Counted from the first letter of the stretch, positions 50,314 to 60,433 are shown. The stretch is DNA of 64,000 bases from an uncultured Collinsella sp. (GCA_959599915.1 CAUGJE010000003.1:62001-126000); one strand, 5' to 3'. Notes: generated by a model not told the origin, from the sequence alone. A program made the numbers and translations.

Positions 50314-52702
50314 ATGAGTGTCAAGCGTTTGGCGCTTTGCCGCAGCCAAGGCCGCCTGTTTGTGCTGCTTCATTTTGTCGGCGAGGATGTCGCCGCGCTT
50401 ATTGAGTAAGAAGGCTCCCGGGCCTTCGCCCGTGCGACGACGAGCGCGAGCTCGCCGTCTTGGTGCTTCCGTTTTTGGATAGCCCATCGATTGATGTCGC
50501 ATTTGCGTCCGGTGGCCAAAAGTGGGGCTCCATTCGCTTTGATAGCCGCATGGCAAAGCTGGAATTCAAGGTTAATTACAAGGCAAAACCTGCATTATGC
50601 GCGCTTATCCGCGATGCACAGCGTGGTGAGTACTGCGGCTGCTGCGAAATCGATGCCGTTCGCTATTTGCCAGCCGACGCGGCGTGGTGTGGCGCTATGA
50701 GGTCACGTGGACGGGAGACCCCAGGTGCGCCCCTGAGTTCCAGATCTTCGATACGTATATGAACGCCATCGATGCCACCGTGCATGTGTTTGAGTCGCGG
50801 GTCGACGTTCTCCAGCAGAACGGATGCTGCGTCAAAAAAACGTATCTAAGTGTAGAGATGCCTCAGGATATACGAGATTTTGTCGCGACTGCGATCGATC
50901 CCACGGGGCAGATCCAGAATGGTGTTTGCGCCATGGATGGCCTCCTGTACAACGGTATGGTCGATGACAGCTGGAACCGCATGAAGGATGCGCGCGCGGA
51001 CGACGCTGTCTATCGCCGTTGTTTTGAGCAACATCGCGCAAAGCCAGGTGGTTTGGCGTGCCAACGTGTCGCTTCGGCGGCATTTGCGTATAAGCCGCTC
51101 GTGAGCACTGTAGTTCCGTGCTACAAGACCGATCGGGTCTACCTGAGCGAACTGTTGGGCTCGGTGCTGGTCCAGAGCTATGACAATTGGGAACTGCTCC
51201 TTATGGACGCCTCGACCGAATGGGATGTGGTGGCCACCCTTGCGGCAGGCGCCCACAACGAGGGCGTTTATCGCATTGAGCTGCCCGGCAACGGCGGCAT
51301 TGTAGTCAACACCAACGCTAGTATTCAGCAAGCGACTGGCGACCACATCGCGTTCTTGGACGATGGTGACATTCTGAAGCCGGACACGCTGTTCCACTAT
51401 GTTGCCGCGCTGAATAAGGCGGCCGAGGACGATCATCTCCGGGTCCTGTTCTGCGACGAAGACATGTTCCAGAAAACGGGGGAGTGGGGCCGGCCAGTCT
51501 TTAAGACCAAGCTCAACGTCGACCTGCTCTATAGCCATAACTGTGTGACGCATTTTCTGATGGTGGAGAAGGCGCTCATCGATTGCATTGGCATGTCGCC
51601 AGAAGACGTCGCGGGTGCCCAGGATTACGACCTGACGCTTCGCTGTCTTGCAGCCGGCGCGCGCTTTGAGCACGTTGCGCATGTGCAGTATCACTGGCGC
51701 GTGCATCCGGGGTCGACCGCCGACGGTTCTGCCGATAGCAAGCCGTATGCTATTGAAGCCGGGCGCCTTGCGCTTCAGCGCCACTTTAACGCGCTGGGCA
51801 TTTGCGGAACGGTCGAGGAGACCGAGACGCCGTTTGTCTACTGCATGCGCTATGCGCTGCCGGAGCCTGCGCCGCTGGTGAGCATTGTGATTCCCACCAA
51901 GGATCACGTTGAGACGCTCGATGCCTGTGTAATGTCGATCGCCCAGAAGGCCACGTATGCCAACTACGAGATTGTCTTGATGGAGAACAACAGCGAAGCC
52001 CCGGAGACGTTTGCGTATTACGAAACCCTGCCAGAGCGCGTGGCTGCAACATCCGAAGGCAAGGGCATCGCGCGCGTTATGTACTGGCCGGGCGAGTTCA
52101 ATTACTCCAAAATCATTAACTTTGGTGTGGAGCACGCCAAGGGCGACTACCTGCTGCTGCTCAACAACGATACCGAGGTCATAAGCCCGGACTTCATCGA
52201 AGAGATGATGGGGTATCTGCAGCGTCCCGATGCAGGCGTGGTGGGCGCCAAACTCTACTTTGCCGATCATCTGGTGCAACATGCCGGCATTTTAGTTGGC
52301 GTGCGTGGCGCACTTGCCCATGCCAACCAGGACTTCTCGGCAAAGCGCGAGGGCTATCTTGCCCGCGCTGTGCGCCCGGGCAACTTTAGCGCCGTAACGG
52401 GCACCTGTCAGATGGTCCGACGCGACGTATTTGAGCAGGTCGGAGGCTATAACGAGGAATTCGCCGTCGGTTTTAACGACGCGGACTTTTGCCTGCGCGT
52501 GTGGGAGGCGGGCTACCGCACCATCTTTACGCCCTATGTCGAGCTGTACCACTACGATCCGTCTATCTATAGCATTGCGTGTTTTAATTTGCAGCAACAA
52601 AGATACCATTCGCAAAGCGCGAGGGCTATCGCTGTCACGAGCTCAAGGCGAGATGGGCGGCGGCGTGCCATGATGTATTTGCATGAGCGTCCGGCTGTTT
52701 AA
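50314..52702 (+). pseudogene. Tandem-domain family 2 glycosyltransferase (rhamnosyltransferase type), frameshifted at 5' end and broken at 3' end
   Basis: Coding sense is clear but split over frames. MSVKRLALCRSQGRLF starts at 50314 and stops at 50407-50409. A second frame (KKAPG) and a third frame (CDDERELAVLVLPFLD through ...CEIDAVRYLPADAAW) follow up to about 50682. From 50684 the long open frame begins with VWRYEVTWTGDP and runs to 52702. It contains two GT-A domains (PLVSTVVPCYKTDRVYLSEL with FLDDGDILKPDT; PLVSIVIPTKDHVETLDACV with LLNNDTEVISPDF). After YVELYHYD at about 52558 the sequence no longer fits; the true end lies at 54022-54210. The long frame from 50684 could still be made as a shortened protein. 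Confidence 0.75.
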
Positions 52703-52764
52703 TAGGTATTTACAGTTAGGATAAAATTAGATCTGTTATTTCATCAAATACGCTGGAGAGCGCA

Positions 52765-53778
52765 ATGAATAGTCCTATTCGTCAACAAGATATGTGCGAT
52801 CAAAAGCCTTGGCTTACTCCTTGGGAACAAGTCTCCCATCTTAAGAGCAAGGGTGTCCGTTTCCGCTATATGAGCGAGGCAGAGGCGGTCGAGTATCTGA
52901 CGAAGAACAACAATTACTTTCGCTTGCGCTCGTACCGCACCGGATTTCCAAAGGTTTCTGATGGAAAACGCAAGGGTGAATATGTCAACTTAGATTTCAA
53001 GATGCTTGTTGACCTTTCGATTATTGATATGTTGCTTCGAAACGAGATGATTTCGCTCGCTCTTGATATTGAGCACTTCTGCAAAGTTGACTTGCTGGGC
53101 AGGATAGAGCAGCATGCCGAGGACGGTTACGAAATCGTTCAAGACTATTTAAGCGAGCAGGATACATTTGATAGCAAGGGGAATGTGACCAACTGGGTCA
53201 AAAAAGAGATTTCACGTTGTGAGTCGAGTGCCTATTCTGCAGGCATTCTTGCAAAATACAGTGGTTTTAATATGCCTGTCTGGGCCTTTCTGGAAGTTAT
53301 TACCTTTGGCGCCTTTAATTCATTCATTTTGTTTTGCGCCAAACGGTTTGACGATGATGAGCTTCGCGATAGGTTTTATTTGCTTCGCGCGGCAAAAGAT
53401 CTCCGCAACGCGTGTGCTCACAATAGTTGCATTCTTAATGGTCTTGCTTCGGGTGAGAATGCCCGAAGGGCAAATAACGGTGTTATGAAGGCATTGAGCA
53501 AAATAGATGGGATTGGCTCTTATCAGCGTAAGGCAAGGATGAGCAATGAGCGAATACGCCAGATTGTCACAACGCTATATCTGCACAAAGAGGTGTCGTC
53601 TAAAGGCGTTATTAAGCACAAAGCACAATGGCTTTCCAAGTTTATTTCTAGGGCAAATCGCAACATCAACTACTATAAAGGTGCGGAGGTCATAACTTCC
53701 TCCTTCTCGTTTTTGTCGAAAATGATTGGCGCATGGTATTTGTGTGACGCTGAAGATGTGCCTTCTTGCGATTCCTAG
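52765..53778 (+). CDS. Abi (AbiD/AbiF-type) abortive-infection protein
   Basis: 337 residues, matching the Abi_2 family. LTPWEQVSHLKSKGVRFRYM and EYLTKNNNYFRLRSYRTGF are the typical N-terminal blocks. AAKDLRNACAHNSCILNG contains the R-x4-H motif of HEPN RNases, so the likely role is a toxic RNase triggered by phage infection. GGAGAG lies 8 bases before the ATG. The DNA is clearly AT-richer than its neighbours (about 42% GC in the line starting 53281). It stands between the body and the displaced end of a glycosyltransferase gene. Confidence 0.87.
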   Translation: MNSPIRQQDMCDQKPWLTPWEQVSHLKSKGVRFRYMSEAEAVEYLTKNNNYFRLRSYRTGFPKVSDGKRKGEYVNLDFKMLVDLSIIDMLLRNEMISLALDIEHFCKVDLLGRIEQHAEDGYEIVQDYLSEQDTFDSKGNVTNWVKKEISRCESSAYSAGILAKYSGFNMPVWAFLEVITFGAFNSFILFCAKRFDDDELRDRFYLLRAAKDLRNACAHNSCILNGLASGENARRANNGVMKALSKIDGIGSYQRKARMSNERIRQIVTTLYLHKEVSSKGVIKHKAQWLSKFISRANRNINYYKGAEVITSSFSFLSKMIGAWYLCDAEDVPSCDS

Positions 53779-53830
53779 GCATCTGGTGCAAAATATTTCT
53801 CAATTCGAAAAGCGGTTCGGCCGTTTTGCA

Positions 53831-53866
53831 AGGGGGCTTCTCTTTATGGGACGCCCTCTATTTTTT
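53831..53866 (+). terminator. Probable terminator after the Abi gene
   Basis: Stem AGGGGGC with GCCCTCT (one mismatch), followed by ATTTTTT. Confidence 0.45.
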
Positions 53867-54021
53867 ATGACGCGCCAATCGGAAGATATTACGTTTTCGG
53901 CTACTTCATTTTTTCAATCCCCAACGGTTGTAGATCAATACCTACCGCTCGCACTTGTTGCTTAACAAATGGCGAGGTTGGTGGACTAAGTTAGTGACAG
54001 TGTTTTGTTGGAGGAGGGCAA

Positions 54022-54210
54022 ATGCTCTATGCCGAGCTGTGCCACTACGAGTTCACCTCGCGCGGCAGGGAAGAGGCCAATGAGGAAAAACTGCGCCGCT
54101 GGAAGCGCGAGCGGGCACTGTTCATGCAGCGCTCGCCGGAGTTCTTCCTCAACGGTGATCCGTGTTTGGGACCGAACCTATCTGCCGAGAGCGAGTACTC
54201 CTCGCTTTAG
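54022..54210 (+). pseudogene. Displaced 3' end of a family 2 glycosyltransferase gene
   Basis: 62 residues. YAELCHYEFTSRGREEANEE followed by RRWKRERALFMQRSPEFFLN is the standard C-terminus of tandem-domain rhamnosyltransferases. The first bases (GAGCTGTGCCACTACGA at about 54035) repeat, with one mismatch, the point in the gene at 50314-52702 where coding sense is lost (about 52541). GGAGGAGGG lies before the ATG at 54022, so it might be translated, but it has no catalytic part. Confidence 0.75.
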
Positions 54211-54314
54211 CGCGAAGTAATTTCGAGATCGCAAAAGTGCCCTCAAGAGCTGCAAGAGCGGTGGGGTTCAAGTACTCCTCGTTCAAGCGGCCCTTGTCAT
54301 ATCGAAAGCGCGTG

Positions 54315-54764
54315 TCAGGAGTTTTCCCTTAGACATTTTGCGGCTATAGGGACAAGGTCGAACATCGTGTGAACGACATCACCCGTGTTTGCAATGGTTG
54401 CCGTGAACTTGCCGTTTCCAAAATCCATCAGATGGTAGAGGTTGATCGTCAGATCATGCTGTGCGGCGATTCTTAGAATCCAGTAAGCGCAATTGTCGCT
54501 ACAGGTTGTGGCGTTGTATATGTTCTGAGGCATGAAGTACATGAGCAGCAGCGTCTTAGTTCCGCCCGATAGCCTTTCCGGTGGGATAATGCCTAGGATC
54601 TTGGTGTTTATTGCGCCGGGTCCAACCACGCTGCCCTTATCAATGGATTTAATAATTCTCTGCGCAAAAGCATCTTGAAACCATTCGGGCGAATAGACGT
54701 TATCGAAGTAAACCGACGTGTTGTAGATAACGTTTTCCATATCACCATAGTGAATTGTTAACAC
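54315..54764 (-). CDS. DUF4869-type protein of unknown function
   Basis: 149 residues. LTIHYGDMENVIYNTSVYFD, LGIIPPERLSGGTKTLLLM, CSDNCAYWILRIAAQHDLTI and NLYHLMDFGNGKF follow the plan of DUF4869 proteins. No enzyme motif is obvious; the SGG, DNCAYWI and HLMDF segments are the most conserved. GTG 54764 is preferred because GAAGGAG lies 6 bases upstream; a longer frame to 54821 lacks this. Function unknown. The DNA is AT-rich like the Abi region. Confidence 0.72.
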   Translation of the reverse strand: MLTIHYGDMENVIYNTSVYFDNVYSPEWFQDAFAQRIIKSIDKGSVVGPGAINTKILGIIPPERLSGGTKTLLLMYFMPQNIYNATTCSDNCAYWILRIAAQHDLTINLYHLMDFGNGKFTATIANTGDVVHTMFDLVPIAAKCLRENS

Positions 54765-55003
54765 GTTGGCTCCTTCGGCTTGCTGATTTGGCATTAAGTG
54801 AGATTGATTGTATCGCAGCACATAAGGCGGGCGCTATCGGCCCGCGGTAGATGTGATTGATGACCAAGGTTTGTAATTTGTGATTTTATTAATCAGTTCG
54901 TTCATGCGCTCAGTTTGTCTTAGAAGCTTATTGACGAAACGGTAAAGGTGTGAAGGCTTATATTTAAATTGCAGTCACAAAGACACCTTTTATCGATTTC
55001 CCG

Positions 55004-55032
55004 TTGAAATACTGAATTGATAGTTTAAAAAT
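55004..55032 (+). promoter_or_regulatory. Predicted promoter of the first repeat protein
   Basis: TTGAAA, 17-bp spacer, AAAAAT, about 40 bases before the gene at 55072. The other 240 bases of this gap are AT-rich and show no clear gene. Confidence 0.4.
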
Positions 55033-55071
55033 AACTTAAGAGAGCCTTAAATCTCGGAGAAAGGATGTCGT

Positions 55072-56328
55072 ATGAAAAACCTTCGAGAAAGATGGCGCGG
55101 ACTAACAGTGCTGGGAGTTGTTGCATTTGCCGCTGCCTGCATGACGGTTGCCCCGGCGCCCTCATTTGCTGATATTGCTGGCGGTGGCGGAGGCGGTGGA
55201 CCGATTACGGAATGGTGTTCCGACGGACGTCCGAAGACTGGACTCGTTCGGTGCGAGGACGGCAACCTTCGCTATTTCGATCCCGAAACTGGCGCCATGG
55301 TCACGAACCAGTGGCATAACGAATACGAAGCTGTCTGGTACTATTTTGGCGCTGACGGGACCGCGGTATCGGGCTGGCAGTCTATCGGTGGGGACAAGTA
55401 TTACTTCTATCCCGAAAGCCATGATATGGCATACGGCCGAGTTCAGATTGACGGCAAGAACTACTTCCTGAACACCCCTGGTGCCAACGCCGATGGCCGC
55501 ATGCAGCATAGCGGCTGGTCCTATGACTCCATCTATGGAAAGTGGTTCTATGCGACCTCCAGTGGCGAACTGCTGACCGGTTGGCATAATATCGGTGGAA
55601 CTTGGTATTATTTCGACGAGTATGGTGTCATGCTGACCGGCTGGATCAACGTTTCGGGGACGTGGTACTACGCCAACGCTTCCGGTGCGATGGTCACTGG
55701 CTGGCTTAATATCGGCGGTGCGTGGTTCTACCTCGATGGCTCGGGCGCCATGGTTACTAACGGCTGGCGCAGCTTGGGCGGCTCCTGGTACTGGTTCGGC
55801 GATTCCGGCGCGATGGCTACCGGCTGGTTCTTGGCAGGTGGCTCTTGGTACTATGCGAGTGGTTCGGGCGCCATGGCAACCGGCTGGCTCAGCAATGGCG
55901 GCACGTGGTATTGGCTCGGAGGTTCGGGCGCTATGGCCTCTAACTCTTGGGTCAACATTGGCGGAGTCTGGTACTGGTTCGACAGCGCCGGTGCCATGGC
56001 CACCGGCTGGCGTCAGATTGACGGCGCCTGGTACTACTTTAGCGGTTCCGGCGCTATGGCCCATGATGCCTGGGTTGGCGACTACTACCTCCAGTCCTCT
56101 GGTGCTATGGCTACGAACACCCGGATCGGCTCCTATTATGTCGGTGAGGACGGTAAGTGGATTCCGGGCTACGGCCTAGTTTGGTATAAGAACGGTAGCG
56201 ATGTTTACCATACGCATAAGTGCCGTACCGTTGGTAAGGACGCAAAGGGCTATTCCCAGATCTCTATTCAGGAGGCCCAGAAGCGTGGTGCTTCACGAGA
56301 GTGCAAAAACTGCCAGCAAATTGGCTAG
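55072..56328 (+). CDS. Secreted cell-wall-binding repeat protein with C-terminal zinc-ribbon-like domain
   Basis: 418 residues. Signal peptide to about residue 35 (SFADIAG). Residues 45-350 are about 14 choline-binding-type repeats of 20 residues, each with a GW and YY or WY pair (TGWLNIGGAWFYLDGSGAM). The last 60 residues change character: VWYKNGSDVYHTHKCRTVG...ISIQEAQKRGASRECKNC, a His/Cys pattern like the small metal-binding domain next to some nucleases and Ada proteins. No catalytic domain. The protein probably docks on wall polymers. GGAGAAAGG lies upstream. Confidence 0.85.
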   Translation: MKNLRERWRGLTVLGVVAFAAACMTVAPAPSFADIAGGGGGGGPITEWCSDGRPKTGLVRCEDGNLRYFDPETGAMVTNQWHNEYEAVWYYFGADGTAVSGWQSIGGDKYYFYPESHDMAYGRVQIDGKNYFLNTPGANADGRMQHSGWSYDSIYGKWFYATSSGELLTGWHNIGGTWYYFDEYGVMLTGWINVSGTWYYANASGAMVTGWLNIGGAWFYLDGSGAMVTNGWRSLGGSWYWFGDSGAMATGWFLAGGSWYYASGSGAMATGWLSNGGTWYWLGGSGAMASNSWVNIGGVWYWFDSAGAMATGWRQIDGAWYYFSGSGAMAHDAWVGDYYLQSSGAMATNTRIGSYYVGEDGKWIPGYGLVWYKNGSDVYHTHKCRTVGKDAKGYSQISIQEAQKRGASRECKNCQQIG

Positions 56329-56354
56329 TACATTACTGAGTTAGTTTTGATTGA

Positions 56355-56382
56355 GGCCCCGTTGCCCTGAGGTGACGGGGCC
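56355..56382 (+). terminator. Hairpin between two repeat-protein genes
   Basis: Stem GGCCCCGT/ACGGGGCC without a T-run. Possibly a weak terminator. Confidence 0.5.
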
Positions 56383-56408
56383 GCTGCGTGATTGGATACC
56401 GTGCTGCT

Positions 56409-58436
56409 ATGAAGAAATGCTCATTCGGGGTGCTGGTCTTTTTTGGCCTTGTTTCTTTGGGGCTCCTTTTGGGTTCTCCCTCGATGTTATACGCCCTTGA
56501 TTTGAATAACACTGACGAAGGTCCCGCATCTAACGTTGCTATTGCTTCTGTCGAGTCAGGCGTTGATGCTCATCGCGAATCGACCTTTGCCGTCGAGCAG
56601 AACTCTCAGGTGGATAATGAGACCCCTTCTGAGGATTCAAATCAAATTATTTGGCATCAGGGGTGGATATCACCCGAAGAGGGGGCTGGTTTTTGGCGTT
56701 GGGGCTTGTCTGACGGAACAATCGCTGTTTCTTCTTGGAGACACATAAACGGTAGCTGGTACTGGTTCGACGACGAAGGCCGAATGGCTCAGGATGGATT
56801 GGTCCAAGTCGGGGGTGCGACTTATGGATTCTCCTCTTCGGGCGCAATGCGTGTCGGCTGGTACCTAGATTCTACGGGCTCCACTTCCGTTTGGCACTAT
56901 TTCTCAGGCTCTGGCGCCCTGGTAAAGGGCTGGCTCTCGGATGGGGGTCGTTGGTACTGGCTTGATCCTGCAGACGGTTCTATGGCCACCGGGCTAAAAG
57001 AATGTAATGACACCCCTTATATCTTTAACAGTTCAGGGGCCATGCTCTCCTCCCAGTGGGCGCTTATTGACAACAACTGGTATTACGCTGACTCCAACGG
57101 CTTGCTGCATGGAGGCTGGTTACTTCTGGGGAATTCTTGGTATTACTTGGATCCAGGAAGCCATATTATGCTCACGGGCTTTATGCAAGTGGGTACATCC
57201 TCCTATATCCTTACGAGTTCAGGTGCCATGGCAACAGGCTGGGCACTTGCTGATGGTACTTGGTATTACGCCGCATCAAACGGAGCTATTCAACGAGGGC
57301 GATGGATAAAGTCCGGAAACGCCTGGTATTACCTTGATGATGTATCCGGCGCAATGCGCACTGGTGAATATACGGTAGGCGACACGCGCTATTATTCTTT
57401 TGACTCCGGTGCGATGGCTTCTTCGTGTTGGATCAACTTGAGCGACGGTATGGCATGGGCGAATTCGTCTGGAGCACTGAGCGAGCCGTTGCCTACTTCA
57501 TCTGATGGATCTCCCGTAGTCGCTGATCGAGCCGACTTGTCTTCATTGCCAGGTACGATTCATATTGGAGATGCGGTTTTCTATGTGGATGCAAGCGGTG
57601 CCGTCAATGTGACATCTGGATGGATTATGTCGAATGGAGCTTCTGGCGAAAGCGACAATACTTGGTACTACGCATCTTCCAATGGTGTCCTTAAGTCTGG
57701 GTGGCAATATGTCAACGGTGCGTGGTATTGGATGGACCCTTCCACGTTCAAGATGAAAACTGGATGGCTTAATGACGGCGGTACGTGGTACTGGCTTCAG
57801 CCTTCGGGTGCCATGTTTGCTAACGGGTGGCTGAAAATCGATGGCGTTGACTATTACTTCAATGCAAGTGGTGCATGGTTGAATACGTCTGGCTCTGTTT
57901 TGGGGGTTAATAGGTCCAGTCTGGTCAATTGGCTTATGAGCCACGAAAACGACGGCTATTACCGTGGAACACGCTACGATACGCATCTTAGCCAAGAAAC
58001 ATGCATGTATCCAAAGGGTGATCCTCGTTGGGACGGGTATACCGGTATGAACTGCGGCGGATTTGTATCGCATGCATATATGAAAGCGGGCGGTAATTTA
58101 GCTCCCATTGCCGCCGAGCAGAGCCATTCCCCTTGGAGTGGAGGTCCCGGAAGGGGCGGCTGCGTTAACGCTTATCGTTGGTACGGCTACGCTATCGATA
58201 CGTGCGCAAACGTGACTTATTTCAACTCTATTGATGAGTTGTTACGTAGCGGTTTGGCTCGTAAGGGGGACATTGTGTTCTTCAATCCTTACAACCCATA
58301 TGCGGACGATAGCCACATTGGCTTTTTCTGGGGCAATACGCCTAGTGAAAACTTGTTTTGGCATAGTGACGGTTATGGAAACCGTATTTCTGGTTTGACT
58401 GCTTTGAGTCCATCGAAAGTAATATTGATTCGTTAG
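56409..58436 (+). CDS. Secreted repeat protein with NlpC/P60-like peptidase domain
   Basis: 675 residues. Signal peptide MKKCSFGVLVFFGLVSLG... to about residue 32. Residues 80-500 hold about 18 GW/YY repeats, interrupted near residue 360 by a Ser/Pro-rich spacer. The C-terminal 165 residues (YTGMNCGGFVSHAYMKAGG with a catalytic Cys, and DDSHIGFFWGN with a His) match an NlpC/P60-type cysteine peptidase that cuts wall peptides. The repeats are less regular than in the neighbours. ATG 56409 is used because it begins a good signal peptide; GTG 56388 is in frame. Confidence 0.82.
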   Translation: MKKCSFGVLVFFGLVSLGLLLGSPSMLYALDLNNTDEGPASNVAIASVESGVDAHRESTFAVEQNSQVDNETPSEDSNQIIWHQGWISPEEGAGFWRWGLSDGTIAVSSWRHINGSWYWFDDEGRMAQDGLVQVGGATYGFSSSGAMRVGWYLDSTGSTSVWHYFSGSGALVKGWLSDGGRWYWLDPADGSMATGLKECNDTPYIFNSSGAMLSSQWALIDNNWYYADSNGLLHGGWLLLGNSWYYLDPGSHIMLTGFMQVGTSSYILTSSGAMATGWALADGTWYYAASNGAIQRGRWIKSGNAWYYLDDVSGAMRTGEYTVGDTRYYSFDSGAMASSCWINLSDGMAWANSSGALSEPLPTSSDGSPVVADRADLSSLPGTIHIGDAVFYVDASGAVNVTSGWIMSNGASGESDNTWYYASSNGVLKSGWQYVNGAWYWMDPSTFKMKTGWLNDGGTWYWLQPSGAMFANGWLKIDGVDYYFNASGAWLNTSGSVLGVNRSSLVNWLMSHENDGYYRGTRYDTHLSQETCMYPKGDPRWDGYTGMNCGGFVSHAYMKAGGNLAPIAAEQSHSPWSGGPGRGGCVNAYRWYGYAIDTCANVTYFNSIDELLRSGLARKGDIVFFNPYNPYADDSHIGFFWGNTPSENLFWHSDGYGNRISGLTALSPSKVILIR

Positions 58437-58447
58437 AATTCCGAGTT

Positions 58448-58478
58448 GTAGGGGACTCTCTGGGCCCCCTACCTTTTT
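58448..58478 (+). terminator. Terminator of the NlpC/P60-like gene
   Basis: Stem GTAGGGG/CCCCTAC with a 11-base loop, followed by CTTTTT. Confidence 0.8.
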
Positions 58479-58699
58479 GACATCTGGTTTGAAAGCTAAC
58501 TGATGTCGGCATTCTTTGGGTCTAAGAGTAGGGACTAAGAGTCCTTGGTTTCACCCTGCTGGGAAGTTCTTGTTTACATTGTGGTATTGCGTGCAGTTAT
58601 TTGTCGTCCCAGATGGCATCTTGTCCAGTTGGATGTTCGGAAATCTTTCACAGCCATGCTGTAAGCTAAACGCAAACAAGAACGAATGACGAGGTTTAC

Positions 58700-60433
58700 A
58701 TGAGCAAACATCTTAAGTTATTTTCGGCATTGTTGGTGCTGATGGTCCTTGCGCCCATTTCTGTGTTTGTTTTCCCCTCGAACGCGGAAGCTGCGCGGTC
58801 CCTAGTTGAGAATTCCTGGCGTTATGAGGATGGGCAATTGGTCGCAGAGGATGCTTCTTCCGAAGAAGATGGAATAGCCTTATTGTCCATGGACATTCTT
58901 CCCGATGGGGCTACGGCGCAGGGCATCGATGTCAGTGAGCATCAAGGACGTATTGACTGGAATGCTGTTAAGGCTTCTGGTATCGATTTCGCTATTCTGC
59001 GTGTTGGATTTGGCGCTCCATCTTGGGGCGGTCGAGTTGACTATCAATTTAATCGAAATATTTCTGAGTGCGAGCGACTCGGAATTCCCTACGGCGTCTA
59101 TATCTATTCATATGCTTTTGATAATCAGCAGGCAGCTGATGAGGCATCAATGGTGATCAATTGCCTTTCTGGGCATAATCCAAGATTGCCGGTGTATTAC
59201 GATCTTGAGGATAACTCGATAATTGCAAATGGACGTCAAACCGGAATTGCATCGAGGGCGCAGGTTTTTTGTAATAGGATTTCTGCCGCAGGATATGAGC
59301 CTGGTATTTATGCAAATTTAAATTGGTTTAACAACATTTTGACTGACTCTGTATTTAAGAGTAGCTCTTGGGATCATTGGATTGCTCAATATAACTCGCA
59401 ATGTGACTATACCGGCAATTACAGTTTTTGGCAGTATAAGAGCAACGGAAAAGTCCCTGGAATCAACGGCAACGTTGATATGAACTACGCGTATGTTGAT
59501 GTCTCCCTTTATCATTGGCAACTAATTGACAGCACCTGGTATTATGCAGCCTCCAACGGCAAGTCGTATACCGGATGGTTGTTTCAGAGTGGCACGTGGT
59601 ACTGGCTCGAGCCCGACGCGGGCGGTGCCATGGCTACCGGCCTTCACGAGTGCAACGGCTCCCTGTACTGGTTTAATTCGTCCGGCGCTATGGCGACCGG
59701 GTGGGTCCTCGACGGCGGGACCTGGTACTACGCGACTGGCTCCGGCGCGCTGGCGCGCGGCCCCGTATCCGTCGGCGGCGTGCCCTACTGCTTCGACGCC
59801 CGGACGGGGGCCATGCTGACGGGCTACCAGACGGACGCGCAGGGCGTCCGCCGCTACTTCGGCAGCTGCGGCCCCCTTAACGGCTGGGGCTTCGTCGACG
59901 GCTCCTGGTACTGGTTCGCTGACGGTATCGCCTCGACCGGCTGGATTCGCACCGGCGGTTCCTGGTACTGGCTCGATCCCGAGGCGGGCGGCGCCATGGC
60001 GACGGGCCTTCACGCATGCAACGGCTCAGCGTACTGGTTCGACGCCTCCGGCGCCATGGCGACCGGCTGGGTGCTCGACGGCGGGACCTGGTACTACGCG
60101 ACTGGCTCCGGCGCCCTCGCCTCCGGCTGGCTCAACCTAAACGGTACGTGGCACTGGCTCGATCCCTCGACGCACGCCATGGCCACCGGGCTCCATGGGT
60201 GCAACGGCTCCATGTACTGGTTCAACGGCTCCGGCTCGATGGCGACCGGGTGGGTCCTCGACGGCGGAACCTGGTACTACGCGACGGGCTCCGGCGCCCT
60301 CACCTCCGGCTGGGCCTACGTCGGCGGCGCCTGGTACTGGCTTGACCCCTCGACGCACGCTATGACTACGGGTGTTCAAGAAATCGATGGGGTGAAATAC
60401 TCTTTTGCTAGTAATGGCGCTTGGCTCGGCTAG
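58700..60433 (+). CDS. Secreted GH25 lysozyme with choline-binding-type repeats
   Basis: 577 residues. Signal peptide to about residue 32. A GH25 muramidase domain spans about 73-275: AQGIDVSEHQGRIDW (catalytic Asp), LPVYYDLEDNS (catalytic Glu region), WIAQYNSQCDYTG, SFWQYKSNGKVPGINGNVDM. Residues 280-577 are about 14 GW/YY repeats that anchor the enzyme to the wall. The repeat DNA is far richer in GC (73% in the line starting 59761) than the catalytic domain (38% in the line starting 59101), so the two parts have different histories. GAGG precedes the ATG. Confidence 0.92.
   Translation: MSKHLKLFSALLVLMVLAPISVFVFPSNAEAARSLVENSWRYEDGQLVAEDASSEEDGIALLSMDILPDGATAQGIDVSEHQGRIDWNAVKASGIDFAILRVGFGAPSWGGRVDYQFNRNISECERLGIPYGVYIYSYAFDNQQAADEASMVINCLSGHNPRLPVYYDLEDNSIIANGRQTGIASRAQVFCNRISAAGYEPGIYANLNWFNNILTDSVFKSSSWDHWIAQYNSQCDYTGNYSFWQYKSNGKVPGINGNVDMNYAYVDVSLYHWQLIDSTWYYAASNGKSYTGWLFQSGTWYWLEPDAGGAMATGLHECNGSLYWFNSSGAMATGWVLDGGTWYYATGSGALARGPVSVGGVPYCFDARTGAMLTGYQTDAQGVRRYFGSCGPLNGWGFVDGSWYWFADGIASTGWIRTGGSWYWLDPEAGGAMATGLHACNGSAYWFDASGAMATGWVLDGGTWYYATGSGALASGWLNLNGTWHWLDPSTHAMATGLHGCNGSMYWFNGSGSMATGWVLDGGTWYYATGSGALTSGWAYVGGAWYWLDPSTHAMTTGVQEIDGVKYSFASNGAWLG
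59681..60002 (+). repeat. 322-bp block identical to 60,912-61,233
   Basis: Direct repeat of coding sequence within the wall-binding repeats of the GH25 protein. Read line by line it matches the block in the next gene without a difference. Encodes repeats including GPVSVGGVPYCFDARTGAM and YQTDAQGVRRYFGSCG. Confidence 0.95.
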
